Assembly: GCF_002994745.2 (NCBI RefSeq)
Contig: NC_037091.1
Span: 33,854,612-33,918,611, forward strand
DNA length: 64,000 nucleotides
Reading direction: 5' to 3'
Origin: Rosa chinensis
Taxonomy: Eukaryota; Streptophyta; Magnoliopsida; Rosales; Rosaceae
A model generated the notes under the pieces. It was not told the origin of the DNA. It was given only the letters and a program-made list of their open reading frames with translations, and did not search any database. A program made the translations under genes and the position numbers. Each line of letters opens with the position of its first letter. Positions within the stretch are counted from its first letter, which is position 1. Of this stretch, positions 11,700 to 22,754 are shown piece after piece.

Positions 11700-11875
11700 A
11701 TCACCACCTTCTACAATTACATAAATGTGTTGTCTGAATGCGCACCATTTTTCCAAATTAAACTAGTATGGTTTTAGTCTATATTCAGACGACAGAAAAA
11801 AAAATTATGTCGTCTGAGTTTCTCAGACGACATAAAACAATACTTATGTCGTCTGAAAGCCTTTTTGGCATAGTG
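11700..11875. mobile_element. Right terminus of a CACTA-type transposon
   Basis: Ends ...TTTTTGGCATAGTG at 11875, the complement of the CACTATGCCAAAA terminus. Subterminal repeats GTCGTCTGA / TCAGACGAC occur at about 11737 (variant), 11788, 11809, 11823 and 11849 in both orientations, as expected for transposase binding sites. No matching left terminus is visible before 7000, so the element is truncated or its left end lies elsewhere. The same terminus type recurs at 42274. Confidence 0.7.
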
Positions 11876-11928
11876 CATGTTGATCTTAAATATAATTTTG
11901 ATGTAAAGTACTGATGCATTAGCGATGT

Positions 11929-12138
11929 GGAGAAATTTTAAATACACACGCCTAACTACTTAATACACACTCCTTACTCAATACACCATCTATTTAATTT
12001 CTCATTCTAATGTTTTACTTGATACACAACCCAAAGTACCTAAAATATTTTTAATCTCAAAAATCATAAAATATCATATTATTTGACTATATTAAGGCTA
12101 CTATTTAATACGATTATTATATATCAGTATATTGACGT
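11929..12138. repeat. Dispersed repeat, copy 1
   Basis: From GGAGAAATTTTAAATACAC to the vicinity of ATATTAAGGCTACTATTTAA. It is closely matched by copy 2 (27939-28036, 28505-28560 and 30338-30412), which is split by later insertions. No coding; family not identified. Confidence 0.7.
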
Positions 12139-12147
12139 TTTGTAAAT

Positions 12148-13011
12148 GAGTTTTTCTATTAGAACCTCCAAATTTACTCACTTGACCTCTATGCTTTTTA
12201 TACCTCCTATCAAATTTTTAAATACTAAATTTACTCATTAAACCTCACTAAAGTTCCTCAAATAACCTCACTCATATAATTTACAAACAAACTAAGATCT
12301 TTATAATAATAAAAACTTAGTCATTTCAATGATTTAATTACTCTATAAATCTTAATTACATCTCCATTCCTTAATCAGACAACATAAATCTCTTATCCAA
12401 TAAAAAAAAACCAAATACAAGTATTGAGTTTTAAAAATTAATAAAAATAAAATAACATGAACTATTATGTGATTTTTTTTATTTACTTTTTCTTTTTAGC
12501 TGTTCAAAAAAAGAACAGCTAAAAAAGAAAACAGATTAACCATTTTTACTTAAAGTTTCTATATTTTCTGTACCTCATGATTAATTATTTAAATATCTTA
12601 TTTATTTATTTTTATTTGCTAGCTCTATTTTTTTTCTTCTTTTTGCAAATATAATGAGATAGATTTAGATTTAGGTCATAATACAATTTATTTTGTTCTC
12701 CCTGACCAATATGCGTTCAATATGCATATCATACATTTTTATCTTAATCATAGTTTTATTTCTTATTAAATATATATGAATGCTTTAATGAGTATGTAGT
12801 GAAATTGGAAAATGAAAATAGATAGGGAAAATAATAAAGAATGTAATATAATATTATTGAATTGGTAAGTTTAGAGAAAATAAATATAACAATTTTTTGG
12901 TATAATTGTTGTCCTTAATAGTCATTTTATAGTAGGTTATATATGTCATTTAATAATTGATAATAGAGTGAGGTCAAGTCAGCAGATTTGGAGGTTCCAA
13001 TAGAAACTCTC
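12148..13011. mobile_element. Mutator-type non-autonomous element (864 bp)
   Basis: Terminal inverted repeats: left GAGTTTTTCTATTAGAACC, right (complement) GAGAGTTTCTATTGGAACC, each continuing into CTCCAAAT...GACTTGACCTC-type sequence for about 45 bp. A perfect 9-bp target duplication TTTGTAAAT lies at 12139-12147 and 13012-13020. The interior is AT-rich and non-coding. A strong hairpin (TTTTTAGCTGTTC / GAACAGCTAAAAA) sits at 12490-12530. Confidence 0.88.
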
Positions 13012-13315
13012 TTTGTAAATTACCATATTGATTACTTAGGTTAGTTATTGGGAAATCCATAAAGATTTGTTATCATTTCCTTCAAATATCTAAATTTTGT
13101 ATTATTTGAGTTCTCATCCACAAACACCCTATTGATCAAATATTAAATTTTGAGTTGAACATTCAACAAAAACTATTTAAATATCAGTAGTTTCTCCAAA
13201 ATGGATGAACTACGAAGTTGTCATTGGATGGGCCAAACAAATATACAATTACAAAATTTTCTACATGTGATGTTTTGTATTAGATAATAAACTGACTAAT
13301 TGATCATAACTTTTA

Positions 13316-13661
13316 GGTCTCGTTTGGTTCATGGAAAGGAAAGTAATTTCTTTGTCTTTCCCATGAGAATGGAAATGAAATTTCTCAAGAACTACTTTCT
13401 ATTCCGATGTTTGGTAACAGTAGGAAAGTTATCAGAAATTTTGTTACAAAGTTTGTATTAATGCAATTAAATAATATTTTGTGAGTAATAAATGCAAGGA
13501 AAGAATGAGGAAAAATGATTCCTTTAATGTTTGGAAGAAAACACTTTCCCCCTTATTTTCCCTTCCTAAAGGAAAGTATTTCCTTTCATTTTGAATCCGA
13601 AACAAAAGAAATGAACAAGTTTCCTGTCATGATGTTTTCTTTCTGTGAACCAAATGTGCCC
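13316..13661. mobile_element. Tourist-like (PIF/Harbinger) MITE
   Basis: Inverted termini GGTCTCGTTTGGTTC (left) and GGGCACATTTGGTTC (complement of right), matching the Tourist GGG-x-GTTTGGTT consensus, with the 3-bp TTA duplication at 13313-13315 and 13662-13664. The 346-bp interior is filled with GGAAAG/CTTTCC motifs that give extended pairing. No coding frame. Confidence 0.85.
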
Positions 13662-14005
13662 TTAGAGCGCAAAAAGGAAATAACCTAAAAAATAGGAGTA
13701 AAGTGATTTGTTTAAAACATTTAATGCCCTTGATTCCGTTATTCTAAATTATGTTTCTCACCCTATTTAATTGCAGTTTATTTAAGAAAAATGTAAATAA
13801 GATGGTTTCTAACTTCATTCTTGTATTAAATGGGGAGATCAAGAATAGAAATTATTTATTGCGCTTATTTAACTAATTATACATAGTTATAGAATAATAT
13901 AAGGAAAATATTACCTTTTTTTTCCTAATACATAGATATCTGTTTTGGTCATTTGCCCTACCTATCAAATCTGATTTGAAACATAAGATAATAGAGATGT
14001 GTATT

Positions 14006-15151
14006 TTTTATTTTATTTTTTGAAATTGGTTGGTGCGGCTACCCTCAAGTCTTGATTAATGAAACTGAAGAATACAAGGGTTGGGGGGACGTAGAGCTTG
14101 AACCCCAAATTACAATAAGCATAGTGAGAACATCCTGAAATAATACCAAGACTCTCCACAGAAACTATGTATTCTAACAAGCACCAATTAGCAAAGAGTG
14201 CACAAATGGCTACTCTATTTGCTTTGACATAGTGGTGACATACCGGAAAGATAACTCTATTACGAAGAAACATCATTGCAAATAACACAGCTTTCCCACT
14301 ATGTTGTTACATAGAAGTAAATCCGACGACACTTAATTTCATTCTACCACTAGGAGATTGCGTCCATTTGATCAAGCAAATAGCTCGCCACCTCGCTAGG
14401 CTAGACAAGGCACACAGAGTGTGCATACCGAAACCAAGCCCACATCTCCCTATCATAGAGAGATAGGTAGTTATTATCGGTATAAAGCCACAATCTACTA
14501 AAAAACAATAATAAAAAAAGCAATAAAGCTAATAGCAGGCCAAAAAAGGCCGAAAGACCTATTCTAGGCCCAATCTCTGTCTCAGCCAACAAAAGAATTG
14601 CAGCACCCCATCAACCCAGCCTAGTATTGCCCATGACTTTCTGCCACCGTCACATCGTCATCACCTTTACACCACCACCACCGTCGCACCTTCGTATTCT
14701 CACCACAACCCTCCTCGCTCCAAGCAGATCCGCCCCCCACCGTCCCTCCTAACCTCATCGAAGCCAATGCCTCCAGACCATCGGAACCCGCCACCACAGC
14801 AACCCAAACCCGCACCCAAACCAATGATAAACACTAGTAGTGCAAACCCATCCAACCAACCCTCGAATCACGCAAGCCAGAGAAATTCTGATCTAACGAA
14901 TTCGAGCCCTGATCCAAAAGCACCGATCCAGCTTCATTGGTATTGAGCGCCCGTAAGGGAGACCCACCACAACCTTCGTCATTTGAGAGAAAATTGGGAG
15001 GAAACTCACACGTCCAAGAAGGGAAGAGCCCGTCCGGCTGCACGCGCCACATGCCGATGTGGGAGCACTATCGGACGAGAGAACTGACGACGCAGGAAAA
15101 AAACCTAGCTTCTAGAGAGAGAGAGAGAGAGTCTTACTAATTATCATTGGT
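14006..15151 (-). mobile_element. Internally deleted LINE-like retroposon, copy A
   Basis: Minus-strand orientation: a T-rich tract at the left (14004-14021) is the poly-A tail, and the right end is GC-rich with a (GA)n tract (about 15114-15130), like a LINE 5' UTR. It is flanked by a 17-bp target duplication TAATAGAGATGTGTATT: left at 13989-14005; right copy begins 15152-15158 and, after the Gypsy insertion, resumes at 26817-26826. No intact ORF1, endonuclease or RT frame is present in 1.1 kb. A related copy (B) starts at 31081. Confidence 0.75.
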
Positions 15152-15158
15152 TAATAGA

Positions 15159-15647
15159 TGTTAATGCTCAAAGTCTAGCAGTAGCCAAACCTTCGTTTAA
15201 CGCGGGTCCGGTGGGCGGACCGCTACTCTGTTTACTCGGTGATCTTCGCTAGCTGTCAAATAAAAGATAGGGCGTCAAAGGGAGACCGCGTTGGGCGGTC
15301 TTCACTTCTCTGATGCCTAAGTCAGTCAATGCATATAGGCAGCATAACAATAAATGAGTAGTAAATGCATGATTAATGAGGAGAGAGGAGAGAACCTTTT
15401 ATAGGTGAGGAGAAGGCTGATCTTCTTCTTGTTTTCGATGTGGGACTGATGTGCTTCAGTTCTCAGCTTCTGGTGCTATCTTGACACGGCGCGTGGCGGA
15501 GCGTAGGCGGTGATCTGAGGCTCAGGCGGTAGCTTGCCTGGCTGTGTGTTCGTAGGCTACTCATTTGGCGGGAATCAGTACCTCTGGCGGTGCAATGAGC
15601 GTAGCCCAATATAGCTAATTATGCATGTAAATGTACATGAGTGTACA
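15159..15647 (-). repeat. 3' LTR of the Gypsy element
   Basis: 489 bp, from TGTTAATGC to GTGTACA. It lacks two short stretches (about 9 and 11 bp) present in the other LTR and shows scattered substitutions. Confidence 0.93.
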
Positions 15648-16238
15648 AGTCCCCCAAGTCTCCAGTCAAGGAGGGCAATCTTGGTTGGGGAGTTGCTCAG
15701 CGGTTTGAAGCGTTATCTTCCGCTAGACTTGCAACAGCATAACTAGCGTCAGTGCGTTGTTAACCATGGATTTTCTTAGCAAACTCTTTATACCCTCTCG
15801 GGTGGGCCCCTGCTAGGCCCCCCAGGGAGTCCCCCACTCCCCGGCTAAGATGGACCTCCAGATGGTCGGTAAATTGATTGTTGAGGGGAGCTGCGTGGAG
15901 CAGAGGGTGTTGGGTAGCGAGCCCAATCTTAGTACCCAAGTGACGGGGGTCAATGTGCCTGATCAGGGCCGTCGTAGACTGTTGACAAGTCCCCGTGTCC
16001 CGTAGGGACGGTCTGACCGTAACGCCGCGTGGCGGTCGTTGTCAGAGTGAGGCGTGGCCTCGGGATCCGCCGCTGGCGGATATCCCCCCGCTGGTTGTAG
16101 CAAGAAGCAACGTCCAGTAGACATGCTTGGCGGTATTTTATTGAGCGGTGTTTGCGCTGAACAAAGTACGTAGCTTGCAAGATGAAAAAGGGGCTTCCGC
16201 TAGCGGTATGTCGTGTAGTGGGAGACGCCCCCTTGCAT

Positions 16239-16668
16239 GATGACAAGGGAGAAGTTCCACTGGCGGGGTTTCTCTCAGCGGAGACTTCGACACCTGGAAG
16301 GTGACAAGTGAGAAGTTCCGCTAGCGGGGTGTCGCTCAGTGGGGACTTCTACACGTGGCAAGTGATAAGTGAGAAGTTTCGCTAGCGAGGTTTCGTTCAG
16401 CGGAGACTTCGACACTTGAAAGGTGACAAGGGAGAAGTTCCGCTGGCGGGGTGTCGCTCAGTGGGGACTTCTACACGTGGCAGGTGATAAGTGAGAAGTT
16501 CCGCTAGCGAGGTTTCGTTCAGCGAAGACTTCGACACTTGAAAGGCGATAAGGGAAGAAGTTCCGCTGGCGGGGTTTCGCTCAGCGGAGACTTCGTCGCT
16601 TGAAATGTGACAAGGGAGAAGTTCCGCTGGCGGGGTTTCGCTCAGCGGAGACTTCCGACGGTTGGCGA
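16239..16668. repeat. 61-bp tandem array, seven units, 122-bp higher order
   Basis: Units begin (T/C)GA(C/T)AAG at 16241, 16302, 16363, 16424, 16485, 16546 and 16608 (61-bp period, one 62). Over the second to fifth units two types alternate: one ends GACTTCGACACTTGAAAGG, the other GACTTCTACACGTGGCA, so the true period there is 122 bp. A decayed eighth unit precedes at about 16180. It lies in the 3' untranslated region of the Gypsy element. Confidence 0.92.
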
Positions 16669-17432
16669 TTTCCTCCCAAGTGGTTACTTCCATTAGACGC
16701 TTCGTCTGATGGAGGTCGACACGTGGCCCTCTCCCAGAGGGCTAGCGTCTGGGAGCGTGTCTCCTAAGCCTGGTCATCTTCTTGCCATTAATGCGAGTAA
16801 TTATGGATTTTGTAACCGAGGCAACGCCTCGGTTAATCTGGAGAGTAAGTGGAGACATAGGACACGTGTACGGCCAGTGCGCGATGTCGTTTTTCAGTGG
16901 ACGGTTTAGAATGCTTTGATGTTAACATAAAAGGGGGGGGGAACCCAGCGAGATTTGACACTTTGCCAAAGCTTCAAACTCTACTGTCGTCTACAAGCCT
17001 TGTTCGTCCGAGACTCAAGAAGGAGGCTGCTGGGATTGGAGTTATCATACCCAGGAAGAGAAAGATTTCTCCCATCGAAGATCATTTCCTGCCACCACAC
17101 CGGAGTTTTCGCCTTTGAGGTTGGTATCTTGATTCTCTTCCCTGTTTCGCTGGTTTAGTCGATTTCTGGGTTTTGTTGTTTCTGTGTTTTGGGGTGTTAT
17201 CTGTTCTTCTCTGGTGTGCTCTGAGGGTGTAAAGTGAAATTCAGGGGTAGGTTATGGTGTTTGGCAGAGAGTTGGTGTTTAGGGATTTGCTAGATGGTCG
17301 AATCTGGGTTGCGTTTGGTTGTTCTTGTTTTGGCCTTTTCTGGGTAACTGTTGTTGATGTTCTTGGCTATAACTGATATAGGCATAGGGTAGATCTTGTT
17401 TGATCTAACTGATTTGGGTTTTAGGGTTTTGG

Positions 17433-20118
17433 ATGGCTACCGTCGTAGAGATTTCGAGCAGTGAGGATTTCGGGTCTGACGTGTCGTTTGGAGTGGCGGA
17501 TAGAATATTTATTGACTCGTTGCGTCCGTCTGCCCATGTAGGAACCTCACTGCCAGAACCGCTAGAGGTTGAGCCGCTACAAACCATACCTTGGGAAGTA
17601 GCCATGGGTCGTGCCTCGCGTCCAGTGAGTTCTAGGGCATGGGAGGCTGCCGCTGCCAAAAATAGGCGTGATGAGCGGTTAGCCAGTAATAGTGCTGCCA
17701 GCGGTTCCGCTGATGGGGGAGACGCGGTGGGGGAGGATACCGAGTCAGCGTGGGTCTTTACCGACGACACCAATGTTAACGAGGCAGGAGGGAGAATGAC
17801 TGTTGCCGCCGTCAATCGGTTGAAGAAGACGTACCGTTTGCCAGGTGCGGTGAAGCTGCGTCCGCCGAAGGTGGACAAGAAGGCATCGATTCTTCCAGCG
17901 GGGTTTGCCGCCGTGCAGGAGGCGATATTCCGCCAAGGAGTGACGCTCCCGCTGGTGCCAAATCTTCAAATCTTGGTGTGCGAGTTTGGGATTGCCTTTG
18001 GGCAAATTTGACCCAACATGTGGCGGTTAATGTTGGCGCTGAACTCACTATGGCGGCTGTCCTGCTGTGAGGGGCCGACCGTGGCGGAAGTGCTGCACTT
18101 CTACGAGCTGGTGTACGTGAAGCGCCAAGGTTGCAGAGGGCAGGTGAATTTAAGCCGCTGCCAAGGGGCGCCCAAGCTGATCGAGAACCTGAGGGATTCC
18201 ATGTCCTACTGGCGGGGACCTTCTGTGTTGCCATGGCGGGGTGGGAATACCAAGCTGGGTCGAACGAGGGGGAGCCGACGTTTAGGATTAAGTCAGAGTT
18301 TCAGCCTATCCGAGGTTGTTTGCCGGTCTCCGCTGAACATAACTGGCGGTTTTCCTTATGTATAGCCTTGTACTCCACTAACGGTTACTGTTTTTGCTTC
18401 TGCAGCGGGATTGCGCTACAACCTGACTCGTGAAGAAGAGTGCCACGTGGCACGTATCACAGGCTGTTGGCGGAATCGCAACTTGTTGGACTTTCGCCTC
18501 CTTACTGGTTGGGAGTTGTTGGTCGATCAACGACTGACTCGTGCCGTTGGTAAGTAATCCCCGCCACATTGTACCTTCGATCAGACTGTCCCAGGCTGAC
18601 TGGTTTATTTATTTATTTTTTTTTTAGAAAATCCGCCAGGTAACAAAGAGAGCAGTGACGCTTTCAACAAAGCCATGGACTGCGTTGAGATAAACAACTT
18701 CCTGGAGACCATGTATGCCTCCGGGCTAGCTGCTCAGCAAACGGTTGTGGACCCGGAAACGCTAGCATTGAGTCTGTCCGAGGTTCCAGTGGTGCTACCC
18801 ATGCAGCATAACTCCCACCTGGGTGACGACGGTCTTGCCGTCGTTCAGGCGGGGGCCAATATGGTTGGCGGGAAAAAGGGATCTGTTACCGCCGCGCCGC
18901 AGAAAGAGAGAGAGCCTGCCAATAGGCGTAGGCCACAGAGGGAGAGAGTGGTGCAGCCGGCGGGGACCGTCACCGCCGCCTGGTTGGAGCAGCCGCCGAG
19001 GGGGTCGAGGCCTGTTGCTGGAACCACAAGGGTACTTCAGCGAAGGCACAGGCAAGATGACTCCGCTGATGAGGAAGAGGGGGACGATGCGGAGACCATC
19101 AGGGCCCGTCAGAAAAAGAAGGGTCGACAAGCTCCGCCCAAGGCGCCAGTAGCTGCTGAGAGAGAGGTGCCTGCGAGTGACTTGGACTCATTTGCCGCGT
19201 ACGCAGAGTTCATGACCGACGGTGAGCAGGAATTTGTTTACCACCTCTGCGAGCGGCTGGGGTTTGGCGGCCTTGGGGGATTTCGCGCCCAACGGCCATT
19301 GACCAGTCGCCCTTTAGCTCGGCCTTCGGTCACCTGTCGGTTGGGCTGAATGAAATGTCCTGGCGGCGTCGAAGCAGCCCCGGGTTGAGCGGGAGCTCAG
19401 GGAGGAGGTCCAGGGTATTCAGAGAGAGCTGGCGGAAGTAGAACGGTGCCTGACAAAGGCGGATTGTGATGCCGCTGATGCCCGCGGCAAGCTGGCGGTG
19501 GCCGTCCAGCGGGACTTGGAGCGGAATGATCATGTCTCCAAGTTGGAGCAAGACATGTCCCTGCTGCAGGGATGGGTGGCCGCCAAGGATAAGAAGATTG
19601 ATATCTTGCAGCGGGAGTCCGCCGCCAGGCTAGCCTAGGTGAAGAAGCTGGAGGGTGAGGTCGCCCGCCTGAGAGCTGAAGAGAGCCGCGCTGCGGCCGC
19701 CGCTGTTGAGGCATTCAAACAGTCGGCGGATTACAAAAATGCAATGACTGAGGCGGCGAAGGCTGGGGCCCTAGCCAACGTGGAGATGTTGAAACAGAAG
19801 GGCGCTATCGACTGGGTGAAGGCGTCCCAGCCCACCGTGCCGCCAACTCATAATGCCCCGCCGGCGAAAGGTGTTGTCCCTGCCCAAGCTGATGGTGCTT
19901 GCTCGGGAAGTGGAGAGAGGGGTGCATGCCCGTCGGATGGTTCCCAGCGGACTCCTCCTACCCAGTCGGAGGTGTCCCGTGCTGGTTTCTTGGCGGCTCA
20001 TACTCGGGCGGATGGGACAATAAAGACCCCAAGTTCCACTGCCCGAGGGTCTGACCAAAAAAGTCGCGCACCCTCGCCGCCACATGCCGAAGGTGAAGAT
20101 GCTAAGGCCAACCCCTGA
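17433..20118 (+). pseudogene. Antisense extra gene of the Tat-type element (PF04195-like, coiled coil)
   Basis: Runs opposite to pol, between integrase and the 3' LTR, as in Retand/Grande-type elements. Starts at ATG 17433 (MATVVEISSSEDFGSDVSF); frame to TGA 18009-18011, then continues in other frames (18018-18365, 18131-18433). Probable introns: about 18358-18401 (ends TTCTGCAG) and 18550-18627 (GTAAGT to TTTTTTTAG). Open again 18675-19349 (acidic/basic linker with RRRPQRERV and a D/E-rich DDSADEEEGDD patch). After a frameshift comes a long heptad-like coiled coil (about 19370-19820, with one TAG near 19636), ending in the AAKAGALANVEMLKQKGAID motif. The central region (LPLVPNLQILVCEFGIAFGQ, then MWRLMLALNSLWRL) resembles Pfam PF04195, 'putative gypsy type transposon'. 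Its role is unknown. Frameshifts suggest it is inactive here. Confidence 0.7.
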
Positions 20119-20544
20119 GAGATGCTGAACTCCTTTTTGTAGCCGCTGAGGCGTAAATTTTTTTTTTTTTTTTGTAATGAACACTTTTGGGTGGGGAGTC
20201 CCAGCCCTTTATATGGAATGCAATTTAGGAATTTGGTGTTTGTCATGATATGCTTGTACCGCTAGGGTTTTGACTTGAGTTTTCTTTTGCTAATCCATAA
20301 AACATTAAAGGAATTACGATTGGTCCAAGTGCACAATGTAGCGGATGTGGTCCGCTGACGATTACTGGCGTTGCTAGTTGCCCTCAGTGCTAGACTTGGT
20401 AACAATGGTTTGAATAATTCTTCGTTTCATTGATAGGTGACTGATTAGCGTTGACAAAAGCGGGGTAGTACCCATTGGGTAGCTTCCCTTAGCTAAATAT
20501 TGAACAAAAATTTAGCTAAGTCAAGATGCTCCTGGGTAGCGGCA

Positions 20545-21960
20545 TGACTATTTGTAGTAATACCGAAGGTGTTCGGTATTCCAAGGGTGGGTCGTTGTGA
20601 CGCCACCCTTGTCCATTAAGTAGAAGGTGCCCGGGCTAACGACTTTTACAATTTTGTATGGACCTTCCCAAGTTGGGCGGAGTTTTGTTGGCGGTGGAAT
20701 TACTTCCTTCATTACCTAGTCCCCCAGTTGGAGGTTCCGGGTCTTGACCCTGGTGTTGTAGAAGCGTGATATCCGCTGCTTGTTTTGCAGATTGTGCAAA
20801 TGGGCCTTGTGTCGTCTTTCCTCTAGGAGGTCCTTGTCGAGGTTGACACCGTCGCTGTTGGTCTCGGGGGAGTAGCCTTCGACCCTAGCGGTAGGCTGAG
20901 TTACCTCAATAGGTAGGACAGCCTCGGTTCCGAACATCATACAAAAGGGCGTTTCACCAGTGACGGAAGTTGGGGTTGCCATGATGGCCCATAGCACTTC
21001 TGGAAGCTTCTCCGCCCACAAACCCTTGGCAGTGTCGAGTTTCTTTTTTAGTAGCTTCTTGATTATCTTGTTTGCTGCTTCGACCTGGCCGTTGGTTTGG
21101 GGGTGAGCGACAGATGCAAAACTCATCTTGGTGCCAAGATTGGCGGTGAAAGAGATGAGTTCCTTGTTGTTGAACTGTGTGCCGTTGTCTGTAATGATTG
21201 TATGTGGGACACTATAGCGGCAGTAAATGTTCTTCCAGAGGAAGTGAATTACCATGGCGGTAGTTATTGCCGTTAGTGGCTCTGCCTCTATCCACTTGCT
21301 GTTGTAGTCGATAGCAACAATGATGTACTTAAACTGGCCCTTGGCGGTTTGAAATTTCCCCATCAAGTCGAGGCCCCACGTAGAGTGGACCCATGGGCCG
21401 ATGATGATTGACAGCGGTTCTGCTGGTGCATGTGGGAGATCAGCATACTGTTGGCACTTGTAGCAAGATCTCGATATCTGCCGGGCGTCATCACCGAGTG
21501 TAGACCAAAAGTACCCTTGTCGCATTGTGCGATTGGCCAAGGATCTGGCGCCCGAGTGGTTGCCGCACTCTCCGCCGTGGATTCTTGCCAGCACGACATT
21601 TCCCTCCTCTGGGGTTAAGCAGCGGAGGTTGGGGTGGGTGAACCCCTGGCGGCAAAGCTTGCCATTCTGGATGTTGTAGCGGGTTGCTCTCCGCTGAAGC
21701 TGTCGTGCCTTGATCTCGTCCTCTGGCAATGTCCCGTTGCGCTTGTATTCAATAATCTCGTTCATCCGGCTGGGATTGACCTCAATGTTAAAGATCTCCA
21801 CCAGGGTTTTTGTGATACTTGGCTTGTCAAGACATTCCACCCTTGTGTCCGCTGGACTCTGATGTGGTTGGGTGGTAGCCAGTCTCGCCAGTGAATCAGC
21901 CTTGGCGTTCTTTTCCCGGGGGATTTGTGTGATGGTGTGAAATTTGAATTTCTTGAGCAG
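20545..21960 (-). pseudogene. Gypsy integrase
   Basis: Main frame 20716-21840 (374 residues) plus tail to about 20548. HHCC zinc finger: H88, H95, C126, C129. Catalytic DDE: D158 (GLDLMGKF), D218 (IITDNGTQF), E254 (GQVEAANKII). A TAG at 20716-20718 falls after LQLGD; beyond it the C-terminal module (PTWEGPYKIVKV, then HPWNTEHLRYYY) continues in the same frame to about 20548. There is no chromodomain, in keeping with Tat-type elements. The frame upstream (about 21840-21960) links to RNase H through a frameshift near 21970. Confidence 0.9.
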
Positions 21961-22751
21961 TGTCTTGACTTACCCCAAATATGCTCTAACTGTTGGTCTT
22001 TGGCTTGGAAGTTTTCGTTGACCTGGTTGACGACCAATTGAGAGTCGCTGAAGATATTGACACTGTCAGCACCTGAGTCGATGGCGAGGAGTAGGCTGGC
22101 GATGAGTGCTTCATATTCCGCCATGTTGTTTGAAGCCTTGAAGTTGAATTTCAAAGCGTACTCCGCGTTCAGCCTCCCTAGTCCTGTTAAGATGACCCCA
22201 GCGCCGCTGGCCTTGGCACTAGCGGAGCCGTCCACATGCAGGTTCCAATCTGACTGCCGGGGGGCCGGTTCTTCAACGGTCACCACTTCCGTTCCGGGCT
22301 CCGCCTCCCTGCCTGGTTCGAGTTGGCACTCGGTGAGCTCAGCAATGAAGTCCGCCACCGCCTGGCCCTTCATGGCGGTTCTTGGCTTGTACTCAATGTC
22401 GAACTCGCTAAGCTCAATGGCCCACTTGCTGAGGCGGCCTGAGTGTTCAAGGTTCTGCATTACCTGTTTTAGCGGTTGATTGGTTAATACATGGATTGTG
22501 TGGGCCTGAAAATACTGACGGAGGCGCCGGGCGACAACGATGAGTGCGAGAGCGAGTTGCTCTAAGGGAGGGTATCTTGTTTCTGCCCTGTTCATGCCTC
22601 TACCGGCATAGAACACTGGGAGTTCCTCCTGGCCCTCACGCCGGACAATGGCGCAGCTTACCGCTGATGCTGATACCGCTAGGTATATGTACAGTGTTTC
22701 TCCTTGCACAGGAATGGAAAGGAGTGGGACTGCTGCCAGGTATTCTTTCAA
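21762..22751 (-). pseudogene. Gypsy RNase H plus second, archaeal-type RNase H
   Basis: Residues 1-100 are the RT-linked RNase H (YLAVSASAVSCAIVRRE, ...ETRYPPLEQLALALI). After a linker a second RNase H follows: LHVDGSASAKASGAGVIL (D174), MAEYEALI (about residues 210-217), IFSDSQLVVNQV (D236). Two RNase H domains in tandem, the second of the archaeal/plant type, characterise the Tat group. The last ~70 residues of this frame are out of register (a frameshift near 21970 follows AKDQQLEHIW). A TAG at 22755-22757 separates it from RT. Confidence 0.88.
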
Positions 22752-22754
22752 GCC

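Noticed and set aside
14013..14592. Minus-strand ORFs in LINE copy A (and the match at 31118)
   Set aside because: They have no ORF1/ORF2 domain and do not stay in frame between the two copies.
17405..18234. Minus-strand ORFs opposite the antisense Gypsy gene
   Set aside because: Ser/Pro/Ala-rich shadows of the plus-strand frame; the plus strand carries the family resemblance and splice sites.
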